Of a stretch of DNA of 64,000 bases, positions 27,896 to 36,574 are shown piece by piece; the first letter of the stretch is position 1, and each line of letters opens with the position of its first letter. The DNA is from Moellerella sp963519845 (GTDB lineage: Bacteria; Pseudomonadota; Gammaproteobacteria; Enterobacterales; Enterobacteriaceae). Where the stretch lies: contig CAUQNX010000003.1 in assembly GCA_963519845.1 (NCBI GenBank), positions 62,001 to 126,000 of the forward strand, in the 5' to 3' direction. Made by a program: the position numbers and the translations under genes. A model generated the notes under the pieces. It searched no databases. It saw nothing but the letters and a program-made list of their open reading frames with translations, and had not been told where the DNA came from.

Positions 27896-30367
27896 CTATT
27901 TTTCACAAATTAAGATAATTTGATTTGTATTATCCAAAATTGGCAATGTTGTATTACACTGAATTTTATTCGACCAGTTAATATTTAGCTTTTCTTCTGA
28001 TTGAACAGCGGTTAACCAAACTAATCCATTATCACTAACTATACCGACTTCCCTTCCTTTTTCATTAAGTACCTGAGCACCAAATGGCGGTGAACCTGAA
28101 TTATCGGCCATTTTAATGGCGGCAAATAATTTAAATCCTTTATTAGTACTTATTTTTCTGTATCCAACCGCACCTTCAGTTAATGCGATATCATATATCA
28201 TATTTGATGATTCAATATTATCTGGCAATTTACTCATATCAACATTGTAGCTATTTTTGTAATAGCTCGTCATGTTAGGAATAACACCAATACCCAATCC
28301 ATTCGTTATTACTGTGCCATTATTTAATGGAACATCAGCGACATTATTGGTGTCTATCATTAATCTTGCAGCAGAGGAATATGATGAACTATGTAAAGCA
28401 ACACCATGTTGCGTTAATGTTACCCCACCATTTAATCCCATACCTAAGCTAGTGTCGCCTTTATCCGATATTGAAATATTACTATTTACAGATGCATAAC
28501 GTGTTGGTAAATCATACATACCAGCAAGAGTACTTTGCTTTTTAGCCTCTTTACCATAGCTTGTTGATGCACTTAAATTATAGTAATCATTATCATCAGT
28601 TAAATTCGATACTGAAACCCGAGAGTTATAAGTATCGTTATATTTCATTGTATCAAAAGTATAGAATTGTCTACCAAATGGTACTGAAAACATCAAACTA
28701 ACCTGGTCATCATATTTATTTTGATAATAACTTCTATTCGCTGATAGCGTTATACTTCCACCTTGTAAATTTAAATAAGGAACATTAATGCTCTTACCTA
28801 TATTAAGACCATATTGGTGGGTTTGACCTCTATCCCAATATTGTTGCAATTGGTAATTTAAATTTATATTAAATTCACCCAGTCGCTTAGAAAGACTTAT
28901 TTGATAACGCTCTTTTTCATTATCAACAACTCTGTCATCTCTTAAATCTAAGTACTGAGAAATCGTATAATATTTTCTATCGGTAAAGCGATATCCAGCA
29001 AAGGTTAAATCCATATCGTAATCATCGAAAGTTTTCGAGTAATTAATGCTATATGAATTACCAGATGGACTATCGTGATCCAATTGTACAAATGAGCGTG
29101 CAATATTTACAGATAATGCACCAAATTGGTTCATAAATCGACCAACACCTAATGAAATTTGCTGATAGCCTTGACTAACATCTGTTGCAGCATTTAATGA
29201 CCAATCATTATTTAAACCGTGGGAAGCTTCTCCTCTAAAGAAAAATACACCGCGATATACTGAATGATCGCGTTTGGTTGGCTGCCCAGCAGATATATTA
29301 TATCTTGTAGTTCCTGGACGAGTTAAATAAGGTACGTTCGAACTATTCACTATAAATTGTTGTTCTGTACCATCTTGCTCAATAATTTTTACATTAAGCT
29401 CACCACGAGTTCCACTATTCAGCGACTGAATTTTAAATGGACCCGCAGGCACATTACCATCATAGAGTATGCGCCCTAATTGTGTAACCACCACGCGCGC
29501 ATTAGTTTTTGCTATTCCTGTAATTTCAGGTGCATAGCCTCTTAATCTAGGTGGTAACATGGAATCATTAGTAAATAATGAAAATCCTGTAAATTTAATT
29601 GGATCTAATATTTGTGACGGTGTTGTATTTTCACCAAGCACTAGTTTTGCGTCTAATTCTTTAATGTTTCTATATAAATAAATTGTATTAAATAAAAAAT
29701 TACGCATTGTTGAGTTTTGGCCATTTGATACCTGCTTTTGATAATTACCATAGTATTCACCACGCAAGCGCCATGCCCCCATATTGGCACCAAGATAGCC
29801 ACTAATAGATGCAATTTGATTTTTCAAACTATCTTGATCGCTATATTGATAGTTAGCATTATAATCTAACAGTAATCCACTAATACCTTCATCCCACAGA
29901 GTTTTGGGTAACCAATTATTATCCATATACTCTAGATATAACTGAGGTATATTTAGAGTCACTGTTCCTTCGGGTAAATTAGGTATAACACTAACCCCTT
30001 TCAGGGCTGAAAAATCAATACACTGTTCATTATTCCAATAGGTAAACTCATTAATATATTTTTCTTTAAAGCCCAAACTGTTAACATAAGATTTATCGAT
30101 ACACACATCACTCACAGATGCATCTTCTTTATCACCGATAATTTGAATAGGTACAGTAGACTGTGTTAATTGAGTACTATTAATAATGATGTTAAAAAAA
30201 TAAGTTCCCGGTAGAATAAAATTAGGATTTTTAAATCTTGATACGTCTATATTAGCTTTATCTGCGCTATCAAGTATATCTGTATTAAACTCTACAGAAT
30301 AAGATACTTTAGTGAAACAAAGCATCGATACCATAAAAATGGTCATTTTTTCTTTTATTGATAACAT
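27896..30367 (-). CDS. Outer-membrane fimbrial usher, operon A
   Basis: 823 aa, usual usher size. N-terminal domain VEFNTDILDSADKANIDVSRF binds chaperone-subunit complexes; the 24-strand barrel follows with a plug region (KTNARVVVTQLGRILYDG, GPFKIQSLN), and two C-terminal domains ending KIQCNTTLPILDNT. It forms the translocation and assembly pore. Its stop overlaps the region just before the chaperone start. Confidence 0.93.
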   Translation of the reverse strand: MLSIKEKMTIFMVSMLCFTKVSYSVEFNTDILDSADKANIDVSRFKNPNFILPGTYFFNIIINSTQLTQSTVPIQIIGDKEDASVSDVCIDKSYVNSLGFKEKYINEFTYWNNEQCIDFSALKGVSVIPNLPEGTVTLNIPQLYLEYMDNNWLPKTLWDEGISGLLLDYNANYQYSDQDSLKNQIASISGYLGANMGAWRLRGEYYGNYQKQVSNGQNSTMRNFLFNTIYLYRNIKELDAKLVLGENTTPSQILDPIKFTGFSLFTNDSMLPPRLRGYAPEITGIAKTNARVVVTQLGRILYDGNVPAGPFKIQSLNSGTRGELNVKIIEQDGTEQQFIVNSSNVPYLTRPGTTRYNISAGQPTKRDHSVYRGVFFFRGEASHGLNNDWSLNAATDVSQGYQQISLGVGRFMNQFGALSVNIARSFVQLDHDSPSGNSYSINYSKTFDDYDMDLTFAGYRFTDRKYYTISQYLDLRDDRVVDNEKERYQISLSKRLGEFNINLNYQLQQYWDRGQTHQYGLNIGKSINVPYLNLQGGSITLSANRSYYQNKYDDQVSLMFSVPFGRQFYTFDTMKYNDTYNSRVSVSNLTDDNDYYNLSASTSYGKEAKKQSTLAGMYDLPTRYASVNSNISISDKGDTSLGMGLNGGVTLTQHGVALHSSSYSSAARLMIDTNNVADVPLNNGTVITNGLGIGVIPNMTSYYKNSYNVDMSKLPDNIESSNMIYDIALTEGAVGYRKISTNKGFKLFAAIKMADNSGSPPFGAQVLNEKGREVGIVSDNGLVWLTAVQSEEKLNINWSNKIQCNTTLPILDNTNQIILICEK

Positions 30368-30384
30368 CGTAAATACTCATTAAA

Positions 30385-30927
30385 TTAATAGTAATCAATA
30401 TCAAATGTAATGATACTTGAAAATTCTCCCACTTGAGGTTTAAGCATGTTATCAACAACAATTTCAGATAAAAAATCCAATTGCTGTTCATTAATCGATT
30501 TTGTTTTACCTGATGTCATTTTTAAATTATAAATTGGATAATATTCATTAGGCTTGACAATATTACTTCCGCTTAATATATAAATAGCTAAACCATCTGC
30601 ATCATTAAATTTAAAGCCATTAAAATTATTTGTTACTGAACCTGAGAACTTTATTCTTATAGGCGATTTTTCATCACCAAAATCGGAATTTGATAGCTGG
30701 CAGTTTTTTAAAATTATTTTAAACGGTTTCTTTATTTTATTTTCTTCTGCCCTACTTAATGGGTAATCACCAAAGTCAATAATCTGATCTTTGCTCGTTA
30801 ATTGAATTGAGCAACTAGAAGCTAGCACTTCACCTTTAACCGTTGCCTGACCCCAGTTTACTGCTGCAAAAGACTGCATATTGAAAATAGGTGATAATAA
30901 TAGGGCAATAATCAACAATTTCTTCAT
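30385..30927 (-). CDS. Minor fimbrial subunit, operon A
   Basis: 180 aa with a signal peptide ending SFAAVN. Pilin strands are ATVKGEVLASSCSIQ (first Cys) and ILKNCQLSN (second Cys), ending ITFDIDYY. By position between major pilin and usher it is MrpB-like, possibly the anchor or terminator subunit. A strong hairpin separates it from the major pilin. Confidence 0.82.
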   Translation of the reverse strand: MKKLLIIALLLSPIFNMQSFAAVNWGQATVKGEVLASSCSIQLTSKDQIIDFGDYPLSRAEENKIKKPFKIILKNCQLSNSDFGDEKSPIRIKFSGSVTNNFNGFKFNDADGLAIYILSGSNIVKPNEYYPIYNLKMTSGKTKSINEQQLDFLSEIVVDNMLKPQVGEFSSIITFDIDYY

Positions 30928-30949
30928 AATATTAATCTTTTTAAGATTG

Positions 30950-30981
30950 CACGCTCCTTCACATAATATGGAAGGAGCGTG
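30950..30981 (-). other. Hairpin directly after major pilin gene, operon A
   Basis: Perfect 10-base stem CACGCTCCTT/AAGGAGCGTG with a 12-base loop, starting seven bases after the pilin stop on the minus strand. No T-run follows. Such intercistronic hairpins can stabilise the pilin message or attenuate downstream genes. Confidence 0.7.
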
Positions 30982-30987
30982 TATAAC

Positions 30988-31530
30988 TTACTGGTACGCG
31001 ATTTCGAAAGTAGAGATTGTAGTGAAATCACCAGCTGTTACAGCTAAAGCACCTGCTTTTTTAACGAAAGCAGAATAAGTTAATGTGTTATCACCATCGC
31101 CTAGATTCAGTGAAGCAGGTGTACCAAAAGTAATATTATTGATACCAACAGCGATATTCGCAGCGCTACCGGTAGTTCCTAAAAGGTTTTGACCTGCAAT
31201 TTTGTTTACACCATCAAAAGTGATAGTTGCAGTTTTAGTTACTGTTACAGGATCATCAGGATCAGTATTATCAATAGAAGTTAAAGAACAACCTTTAAGA
31301 TTTAATTCAAAGTTTTGATATTTTGAATCACCAGCATTTAATTGACTCAGTGATAATTGTCCAAAATCAACGATTGTTGCTGTACCACCTTGGCCTGCAT
31401 CTAAGTTACAAGGAGTATCACGAACTTCACCTTTAAAAGTAACTGTTCCTGAGTTAGTATCTGCAAGTGAAGCAAATGAAGTGGCGAACATCGCTGCAGC
31501 TAATACAGTCATAAATTTATTTAATTTCAT
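30988..31530 (-). CDS. Major fimbrial subunit, operon A
   Basis: 180 aa. The start at 31530 follows AGGAAATAG; an upstream extension lacks a ribosome site. Signal peptide ends SFASLA. Pilin features are GTVTFKGEVRDTPCNLDAG with the first Cys, NLKGCSLTS with the second, and the C-terminal TISTFEIAYQ. It is an MrpA/FimA-type major pilin and should be the most abundant product because it is first after the regulator and followed by a strong hairpin. Confidence 0.9.
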   Translation of the reverse strand: MKLNKFMTVLAAAMFATSFASLADTNSGTVTFKGEVRDTPCNLDAGQGGTATIVDFGQLSLSQLNAGDSKYQNFELNLKGCSLTSIDNTDPDDPVTVTKTATITFDGVNKIAGQNLLGTTGSAANIAVGINNITFGTPASLNLGDGDNTLTYSAFVKKAGALAVTAGDFTTISTFEIAYQ

Positions 31531-31903
31531 ACTATTTCCTATCAATGTTTTAAAGTTTGCTTGTAAATTGAACAAATAAAATTAATATTATTTTATTACT
31601 AAACACAGATGACAATATCTGTATAAGAAAGAGTTATATAAAGAACTCTTTCTTATATAGAAGAATAAATTAATCACTATAATTTATTATGTTAAAACTC
31701 CCAATATGAGTAATATTAAAAACCATTATTTTCAATAAAAGTAATAAGTTTTTTATACATATATAATAAATAATAATTTATTTTGTAAACACACTTAAAT
31801 TAAATAGCTAAGAGTAATAATTCTCTTCTATTTTATAGAGTGTTAGAAACCTAACTTTAGTAAGATAACATTCAAATTATATAATATCTTCGTAAAACAC
31901 CTA
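31531..31903. other. Upstream region of major pilin, operon A
   Basis: 373 bases, extremely AT-rich, between the HTH gene and the major pilin. It may contain the pilin promoter; I found no pair of inverted repeats here of the type seen at 40.9-41.2 kb. Confidence 0.35.
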
Positions 31904-32161
31904 TTAATTGTCGATGTTAAAAAATGATGAGTATGAAATAAAATCTAAAAATGATACATTCATTACCGATAGTATAAATATAAAGTCTGTCAACGATAGT
32001 TCATTATAACCTCGTTCATATCGTGAAATTTGCTGCTGACTTACACCTATTAACTTTCCAAGTTCGGCACCTGTCAATCCATTTTTAATTCTAATTTTTC
32101 TTATAAATTCACCTATTTCATAATTTAACAGTAAAAAAAATTTCTTTTCTGGATAGGCCAT
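31904..32161 (-). CDS. MrpJ-like HTH (XRE-type) regulator, operon A
   Basis: 85 aa. I prefer the ATG at 32161, which has GAGG nine bases upstream, over the ATG at 32176. One XRE helix-turn-helix domain, with recognition region GVSQQQISRYERG shared almost word for word with the operon B regulator. In Proteus such fimbria-linked proteins (MrpJ family) repress flagellar genes so that adherence and swimming alternate. Placed at the head of operon A, 373 bases before the major pilin. Confidence 0.82.
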   Translation of the reverse strand: MAYPEKKFFLLLNYEIGEFIRKIRIKNGLTGAELGKLIGVSQQQISRYERGYNELSLTDFIFILSVMNVSFLDFISYSSFFNIDN

Positions 32162-33382
32162 GAAATAAAACCTCATTAAAAAAATATTTATTATATTAAA
32201 ATACCAAAAAATTGACTTTCCAATTTAATAATCAGACATGTATTTAATATTAAATTTATCTTTACTCGTATTACGTGCATTCAATCTAACTCTTTTTTTT
32301 ATTCGGTTAAAGATGTTTTAAACGATCAATGGCCTACAATCGATAGATAATAACTATTAATATAGCTTATTTGATCGTCAGATCAGATATTAATATGGGT
32401 TAAATTATCAGATTGAAAATATAACGTCATGATTGAAATGGTTTTTTTATTATTGATATGAATTTATTATTTTAAGTGAATATCTAAATTATATTATTAT
32501 TTATCACATTACTTTCTTCAGAATAAAATAATCTGTTACATATAAATACATTTAAATATATTAATACTCTTTTTTGGTGTTGTTATCTTTGATGAAACTA
32601 TCACTCTATAAAACAATAATATCTTAAGTGTAATAAAGTTATTATTTTATATTTCCTCGCACGTATAAAAATTATGTCTCTTTAGTTATTGTTCGATATA
32701 CACTTTAAATAAGACTATTCTTAATTTTACGAGTATATTTTTAAATAATATATTAATCACTTAATAGTCATTAAATGACTGATGATTAAACGACCATTTT
32801 AGACGTATTCAAGTTTACCTCTATCTATATTTAGCCCAGACAGCCCTTATTTTTTATCTACATACAGATTATATATGCAACTAGAAGGTAACGACTTTCG
32901 CCTTCTAATTAAGCGATGCCGGAATTTTTATAAGTACTCATTCTTCTAAAAAATGTAGTCGATATATTTTCGATTATCAGTTCAAAGTTATTAAACTTGT
33001 CAACTTGGAGATCTGTCTGTTCTCTGGCAACTATAGTGATGGATTGATAAGTGGGGAATGATAATGAGTAAAATAGAGCAATGATGACAAAACCTGATCC
33101 TATATTCAGAGTTCAATTGAAAGCTACGTCAACATATCTGATATTAGCAGCATTGATGATAGCTGCTCTTATTTAGCTATGGCAGGTTATTGACAAAATG
33201 GGCTCTTTACACCGAATTGAAGACATGACCCATAGATAACTACGTGCCTAAGCTATAGGCTATGCTATACAAGTGATTAAGTGCAATTATTTTCAGGTTA
33301 TTCATCTTTAAACACAATTGTAAAAGGAAATACCTTATGCCATTAATCATGCTCTGGATAGGACTTGTACTTATTGATAGCC

Positions 33383-33433
33383 AAGGATGCCTAATCACGT
33401 TTAAACGTTTTTTAAACGTGATTAGGCATCCTT
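33383..33433. repeat. Long perfect hairpin, 23-bp arms
   Basis: Arms at 33383-33405 and 33411-33433 are perfect reverse complements with a 5-base spacer (CGTTT). Each arm begins or ends with AAGGATGCCTAATCACG. There is no T-run after it, so it is not a normal terminator. Confidence 0.85.
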
Positions 33434-33526
33434 AAATGATAGGGAATCGGGATTGTTGTTTGGTTGGCGGCTTTGTATTACTTTTAATAAATTTAGCACT
33501 ATTTATTTATGAAAAAGAAAAGAGCA

Positions 33527-33553
33527 AGAGGCTTTTTGATAAATAAAGCCTCT
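33527..33553. terminator. Terminator of fimbrial operon B
   Basis: Arms AGAGGCTTT (33527-33535) and AAAGCCTCT (33545-33553) with a 9-base loop, followed by CTTTTTT on the plus strand and T-rich sequence on the minus strand. It lies just after the stop of the minus-strand tip adhesin and may act in both directions. Confidence 0.7.
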
Positions 33554-33565
33554 CTTTTTTGAGCA

Positions 33566-34567
33566 TTAAGGCGTAGACATAATAATTGTAGCAGCAGAGT
33601 TAAATTGGCCTTCTATCAGCTCATTTGGTGACAAATTAGGTTTCTTAACTAGCGTAAACATTAATGTATCTCGACCATGGCCATTTTCTATTTTAGAAAC
33701 GAAATGCCCATTGTTTGGAGAAACTGGCTGCCCTTGATGATAAACTTCCACGCCTAACCCTGGCATAATAGGGCCTTGGCTACCAATATCACCAGTTCTA
33801 ACGAGTAGGGCATTAGACGAAAAGGTTGAGGTTTCCCCGCTCAGAATCATTTTTATTGGCGCTGTCAGGTTATTATCTTCACAACTGTATGTGATTTCAG
33901 CATTGCGCTGAAAACGACTTGCGCTGCCAACAGTTGAAATACCCGATGCATTGACCGTATCGAAATCAATAATAATAATTTGGTTATTATTGATATCGCA
34001 TGTACCTGTTCCGACAACCACATCATTCCCTGAATAGAAATTCCATTTAAAATAAGCATGGTCAATTTGCTGATTACTATTGACAAATGTTGCGTATTTA
34101 TGAAGGTCCAACGTCATCAATAAATCGCCTTTTCTCACTAATACAGAAGGCGTAGGCTTAACATTTACTTGTAAATATAACTTAATCTGTAAAGGTTCAC
34201 TGGCTCTCGTTAAACGGAAAACTTGGATTTCTTTACCGCTAAAAGGGGCTAAAAAATAAGCACCTCGTACAACAACACCCGCATTTAATTCTGGATTATT
34301 TTTAAATACTGGGCCCAAATCAGCCCCTGTTACATTGAGATAATCAACGTAAGCGTTGGGTGCTTCATTACGGCAATTCATAAAGTCGCTTACATCTGCG
34401 AATTCATTAATTCGATTAGGTACAGCAAAAATATCATTATCGATAGGAACATCATAAATGTTTTGTGTTCCCCCACCGACCTCTTGCCCACCATTGGTTT
34501 TACATTGGAATGCAAAAATAGCAGGGGAAAATAATAAGGTTGCGAGAAGTAATATTAATATCTTCAT
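33566..34567 (-). CDS. Fimbrial tip adhesin, operon B
   Basis: 333 aa from the ATG at 34567, which has AAGG 11 bases upstream; an ATG seven codons earlier overlaps the preceding gene without a ribosome site. Signal peptide ends AIFAFQC. The N-terminal lectin-like domain begins FQCKTNGGQEVGGGTQNI, close in style to FimH-type adhesins, with Cys in DFMNCRNE; the C-terminal pilin domain has ITYSCEDNN and ends AATIIMSTP. Last gene of the operon. Confidence 0.83.
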   Translation of the reverse strand: MKILILLLATLLFSPAIFAFQCKTNGGQEVGGGTQNIYDVPIDNDIFAVPNRINEFADVSDFMNCRNEAPNAYVDYLNVTGADLGPVFKNNPELNAGVVVRGAYFLAPFSGKEIQVFRLTRASEPLQIKLYLQVNVKPTPSVLVRKGDLLMTLDLHKYATFVNSNQQIDHAYFKWNFYSGNDVVVGTGTCDINNNQIIIIDFDTVNASGISTVGSASRFQRNAEITYSCEDNNLTAPIKMILSGETSTFSSNALLVRTGDIGSQGPIMPGLGVEVYHQGQPVSPNNGHFVSKIENGHGRDTLMFTLVKKPNLSPNELIEGQFNSAATIIMSTP

Positions 34568-34580
34568 TGTTACTGGTACC

Positions 34581-35147
34581 TTAATCATAAATTAAACTAA
34601 AAATAGCAGTTGCAGTAAAATGGCCAAACTCAATGCTTTTATTTCTTATTGCATCGGGTTCTCCTTGCACATTTGCATTGAAACTTAATATATTCGTACC
34701 ATTTTCTAAATTGTATGCAGACGTAGAGCTATTAATTGGAATTTTTTTACCACTATGTTCTAAAATCTCGATTCCTATACCTGAAGCTATACTGCCTGTA
34801 TCTAATGCAAGTAGTCCTGGTAGATTTGTATTTTCTTTCCCTGTAAATTCAACTGTCACTGTTTTAAAAATACTATTATCACAGTCATCTAGGTGAATAT
34901 TGAAATTTTCTAGTGGTGTTTTTTGGTTAATATATAGGTACTTATTGACAATAGTGCCAAAATCAACAACGATATTTTCATCGCCAGGTCTGACTGTACA
35001 AGCTTCAGCGACAAGGAATCCTCGAATTTTAATTTCACCAATCTGGCCATTTTTTCCATGGCTAGGCAACGAAATAAATAATAAGCTTAATAGCATTACG
35101 AGTATTATCTTTTTAAATTTATAAAAATTGAAATTTAAGTTATCCAT
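34581..35147 (-). CDS. Minor fimbrial subunit, operon B
   Basis: 188 aa with an N-terminal hydrophobic signal ending SLPSHG. Pilin marks: IKIRGFLVAEACTVRPGD, HLDDCDNS, and C-terminal TAIFSLIYD. Its stop overlaps an ATG frame of the adhesin gene. FimG/MrpG-like by position next to the tip adhesin. Confidence 0.8.
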   Translation of the reverse strand: MDNLNFNFYKFKKIILVMLLSLLFISLPSHGKNGQIGEIKIRGFLVAEACTVRPGDENIVVDFGTIVNKYLYINQKTPLENFNIHLDDCDNSIFKTVTVEFTGKENTNLPGLLALDTGSIASGIGIEILEHSGKKIPINSSTSAYNLENGTNILSFNANVQGEPDAIRNKSIEFGHFTATAIFSLIYD

Positions 35148-35186
35148 ATAAATACCTTCAATGCTACATCAGCAAATTGAGTTAAC

Positions 35187-35801
35187 TTATTCATAGGTTA
35201 TTTGAAAAGAAATAACGCTTCGGTATGTACCAGCCTGTAACCTCTCAGCAATTCTGATGGGCGCTACGTAATAAGTTAAAATATTTTGCCCAGATGAAAT
35301 AAGTTGTGGCTCGCTGTATTCACCAAAGGCGATTTCTTTTCCTTTTGGTGTAGTGATTTGCAATCCAAGTCCTTTAACACCTTCAACACTGGCAATATTA
35401 GGTCGAAACGGAACCACTAGTGCAATAAAACGAATTTTCATCCCTGGTTCGGTAGTACTCCATGTCACATTGCCGGATTTATCATTTCTTAGGACGGTTG
35501 GTGTTTCAATACAATCCAATAATTCAATATTAATAGGGATTTTATGTCCTTGCGCACCAATTGCTTTTAATGACGCAGTTTCAATATTACCCATATCAAC
35601 AGATTGAAATGCAGAGTCCATCGATAAATGACAAGCACTCTCCGTTAAGGAGCCATAAACAAAAATTTTTCCATTTGCGCCTTCTACATCCCAATTTCCT
35701 GTAGAGTTATAAAAAGCATTCGCTGATGCCGCATATATCATAGACGAAGGAAATATGAGAGATAACCCGAGAAGTAAGGGAAGACTTTTTTGATTAATCA
35801 T
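35187..35801 (-). CDS. Minor fimbrial subunit, operon B
   Basis: 204 aa from the ATG at 35801, which follows AGAGGAAAAG. Signal peptide ends MIYAAS. The mature part contains KIFVYGSLTESACHLSM, ELLDCIETP and a final SVISFQITYE strand. Sits ten bases after the chaperone stop, so it is co-translated. Probably an adaptor subunit (FimF/MrpF-like by position). Confidence 0.8.
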   Translation of the reverse strand: MINQKSLPLLLGLSLIFPSSMIYAASANAFYNSTGNWDVEGANGKIFVYGSLTESACHLSMDSAFQSVDMGNIETASLKAIGAQGHKIPINIELLDCIETPTVLRNDKSGNVTWSTTEPGMKIRFIALVVPFRPNIASVEGVKGLGLQITTPKGKEIAFGEYSEPQLISSGQNILTYYVAPIRIAERLQAGTYRSVISFQITYE

Positions 35802-35811
35802 CTTTTCCTCT

Positions 35812-36561
35812 TTATTTATTTTCAGGAATAACCTGACATATATTAGCTTCGCATTTAAATTGCAGTTTTGGGCGACCACCATAGTCATTGATATAGGTCA
35901 GTACAGGGTTCGCGCCCACAGTAGAGCTAGGGACGCCTAAATTTTCTTCACTAAATGGCTCAGCCATAATTGCTTTAAAATTTTGATTTACAGGAGAATT
36001 CATGCGCTCAGCAGCACCAATAATTGTGATATAAAAAGGCGTTGGGTTTTTAATAATATATTGATCACCCTGCTTAATAAGCTGTATTTTTTCTTGCCAA
36101 GGGCTGTTTAACATTTCAGTTTCACTTAGCATAATATTTTTTGGGCGATAAAATAATTTAATCTTACTTTGTAATGCTAATTGTAAAACATTCGGTTTAT
36201 CACTTTTCGGCGGGATCTCTCTTAAGTTAAAGTAATAAACACTTTCTCTGTCCTGAGGTAGTTTATTGATTTCAGGAAGTGCTTCTATACGCACTTGGCT
36301 CGATTTTTCTGGCTCTACTCTTTGTACCGGAGGTAATACAGCAAAAGGTGAGGAAACTTTAGCGCCTTGAATATTTTCTATCCAACCTTGCGCTAAATAA
36401 GGTAGCTGGTTATTTTTATTGGTGATAGTGATTGAAACGCTTTTTTGATCGCCATTAAAAATAATGCGAGTTCTATCTAAAGCAATTGCCGAGAAAGCAC
36501 TCCCGCTAACTAAACCGCTTAATAAAATAGTACTGATATATAAATTAGTTAATTTTTTCAT
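35812..36561 (-). CDS. Periplasmic fimbrial chaperone, operon B
   Basis: 249 aa from the ATG at 36561. Shares the chaperone blocks of operon A: AIALDRTRIIFNG, YLAQGWIEN, YYFNLREIPPKSDKPNVLQ and KLFYRPKNI, with the G1-strand C-terminal half and a disulfide near the end (FKCEANICQ). It follows the usher stop within 14 bases. Confidence 0.92.
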   Translation of the reverse strand: MKKLTNLYISTILLSGLVSGSAFSAIALDRTRIIFNGDQKSVSITITNKNNQLPYLAQGWIENIQGAKVSSPFAVLPPVQRVEPEKSSQVRIEALPEINKLPQDRESVYYFNLREIPPKSDKPNVLQLALQSKIKLFYRPKNIMLSETEMLNSPWQEKIQLIKQGDQYIIKNPTPFYITIIGAAERMNSPVNQNFKAIMAEPFSEENLGVPSSTVGANPVLTYINDYGGRPKLQFKCEANICQVIPENK

Positions 36562-36574
36562 AGCAATCACTCAT

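Larger units (their letters stand above)
32162..33565. other. 1.4-kb region between the two fimbrial operons
   Basis: No intact gene of normal size. It contains a 32-codon open frame at 33337-33435 preceded by AAAAGG, which runs through a long perfect palindrome (33383-33433), and the operon B terminator at 33527-33553. The rest is AT-rich and free of recognisable elements. Confidence 0.4.

Noticed and set aside
31531..33565. A second invertible switch in front of fimbrial operon A
   Set aside because: I looked for inverted repeats like those at 40875-41180 and found only AT-rich chance matches and the single hairpin at 33383. No recombinase gene is adjacent.
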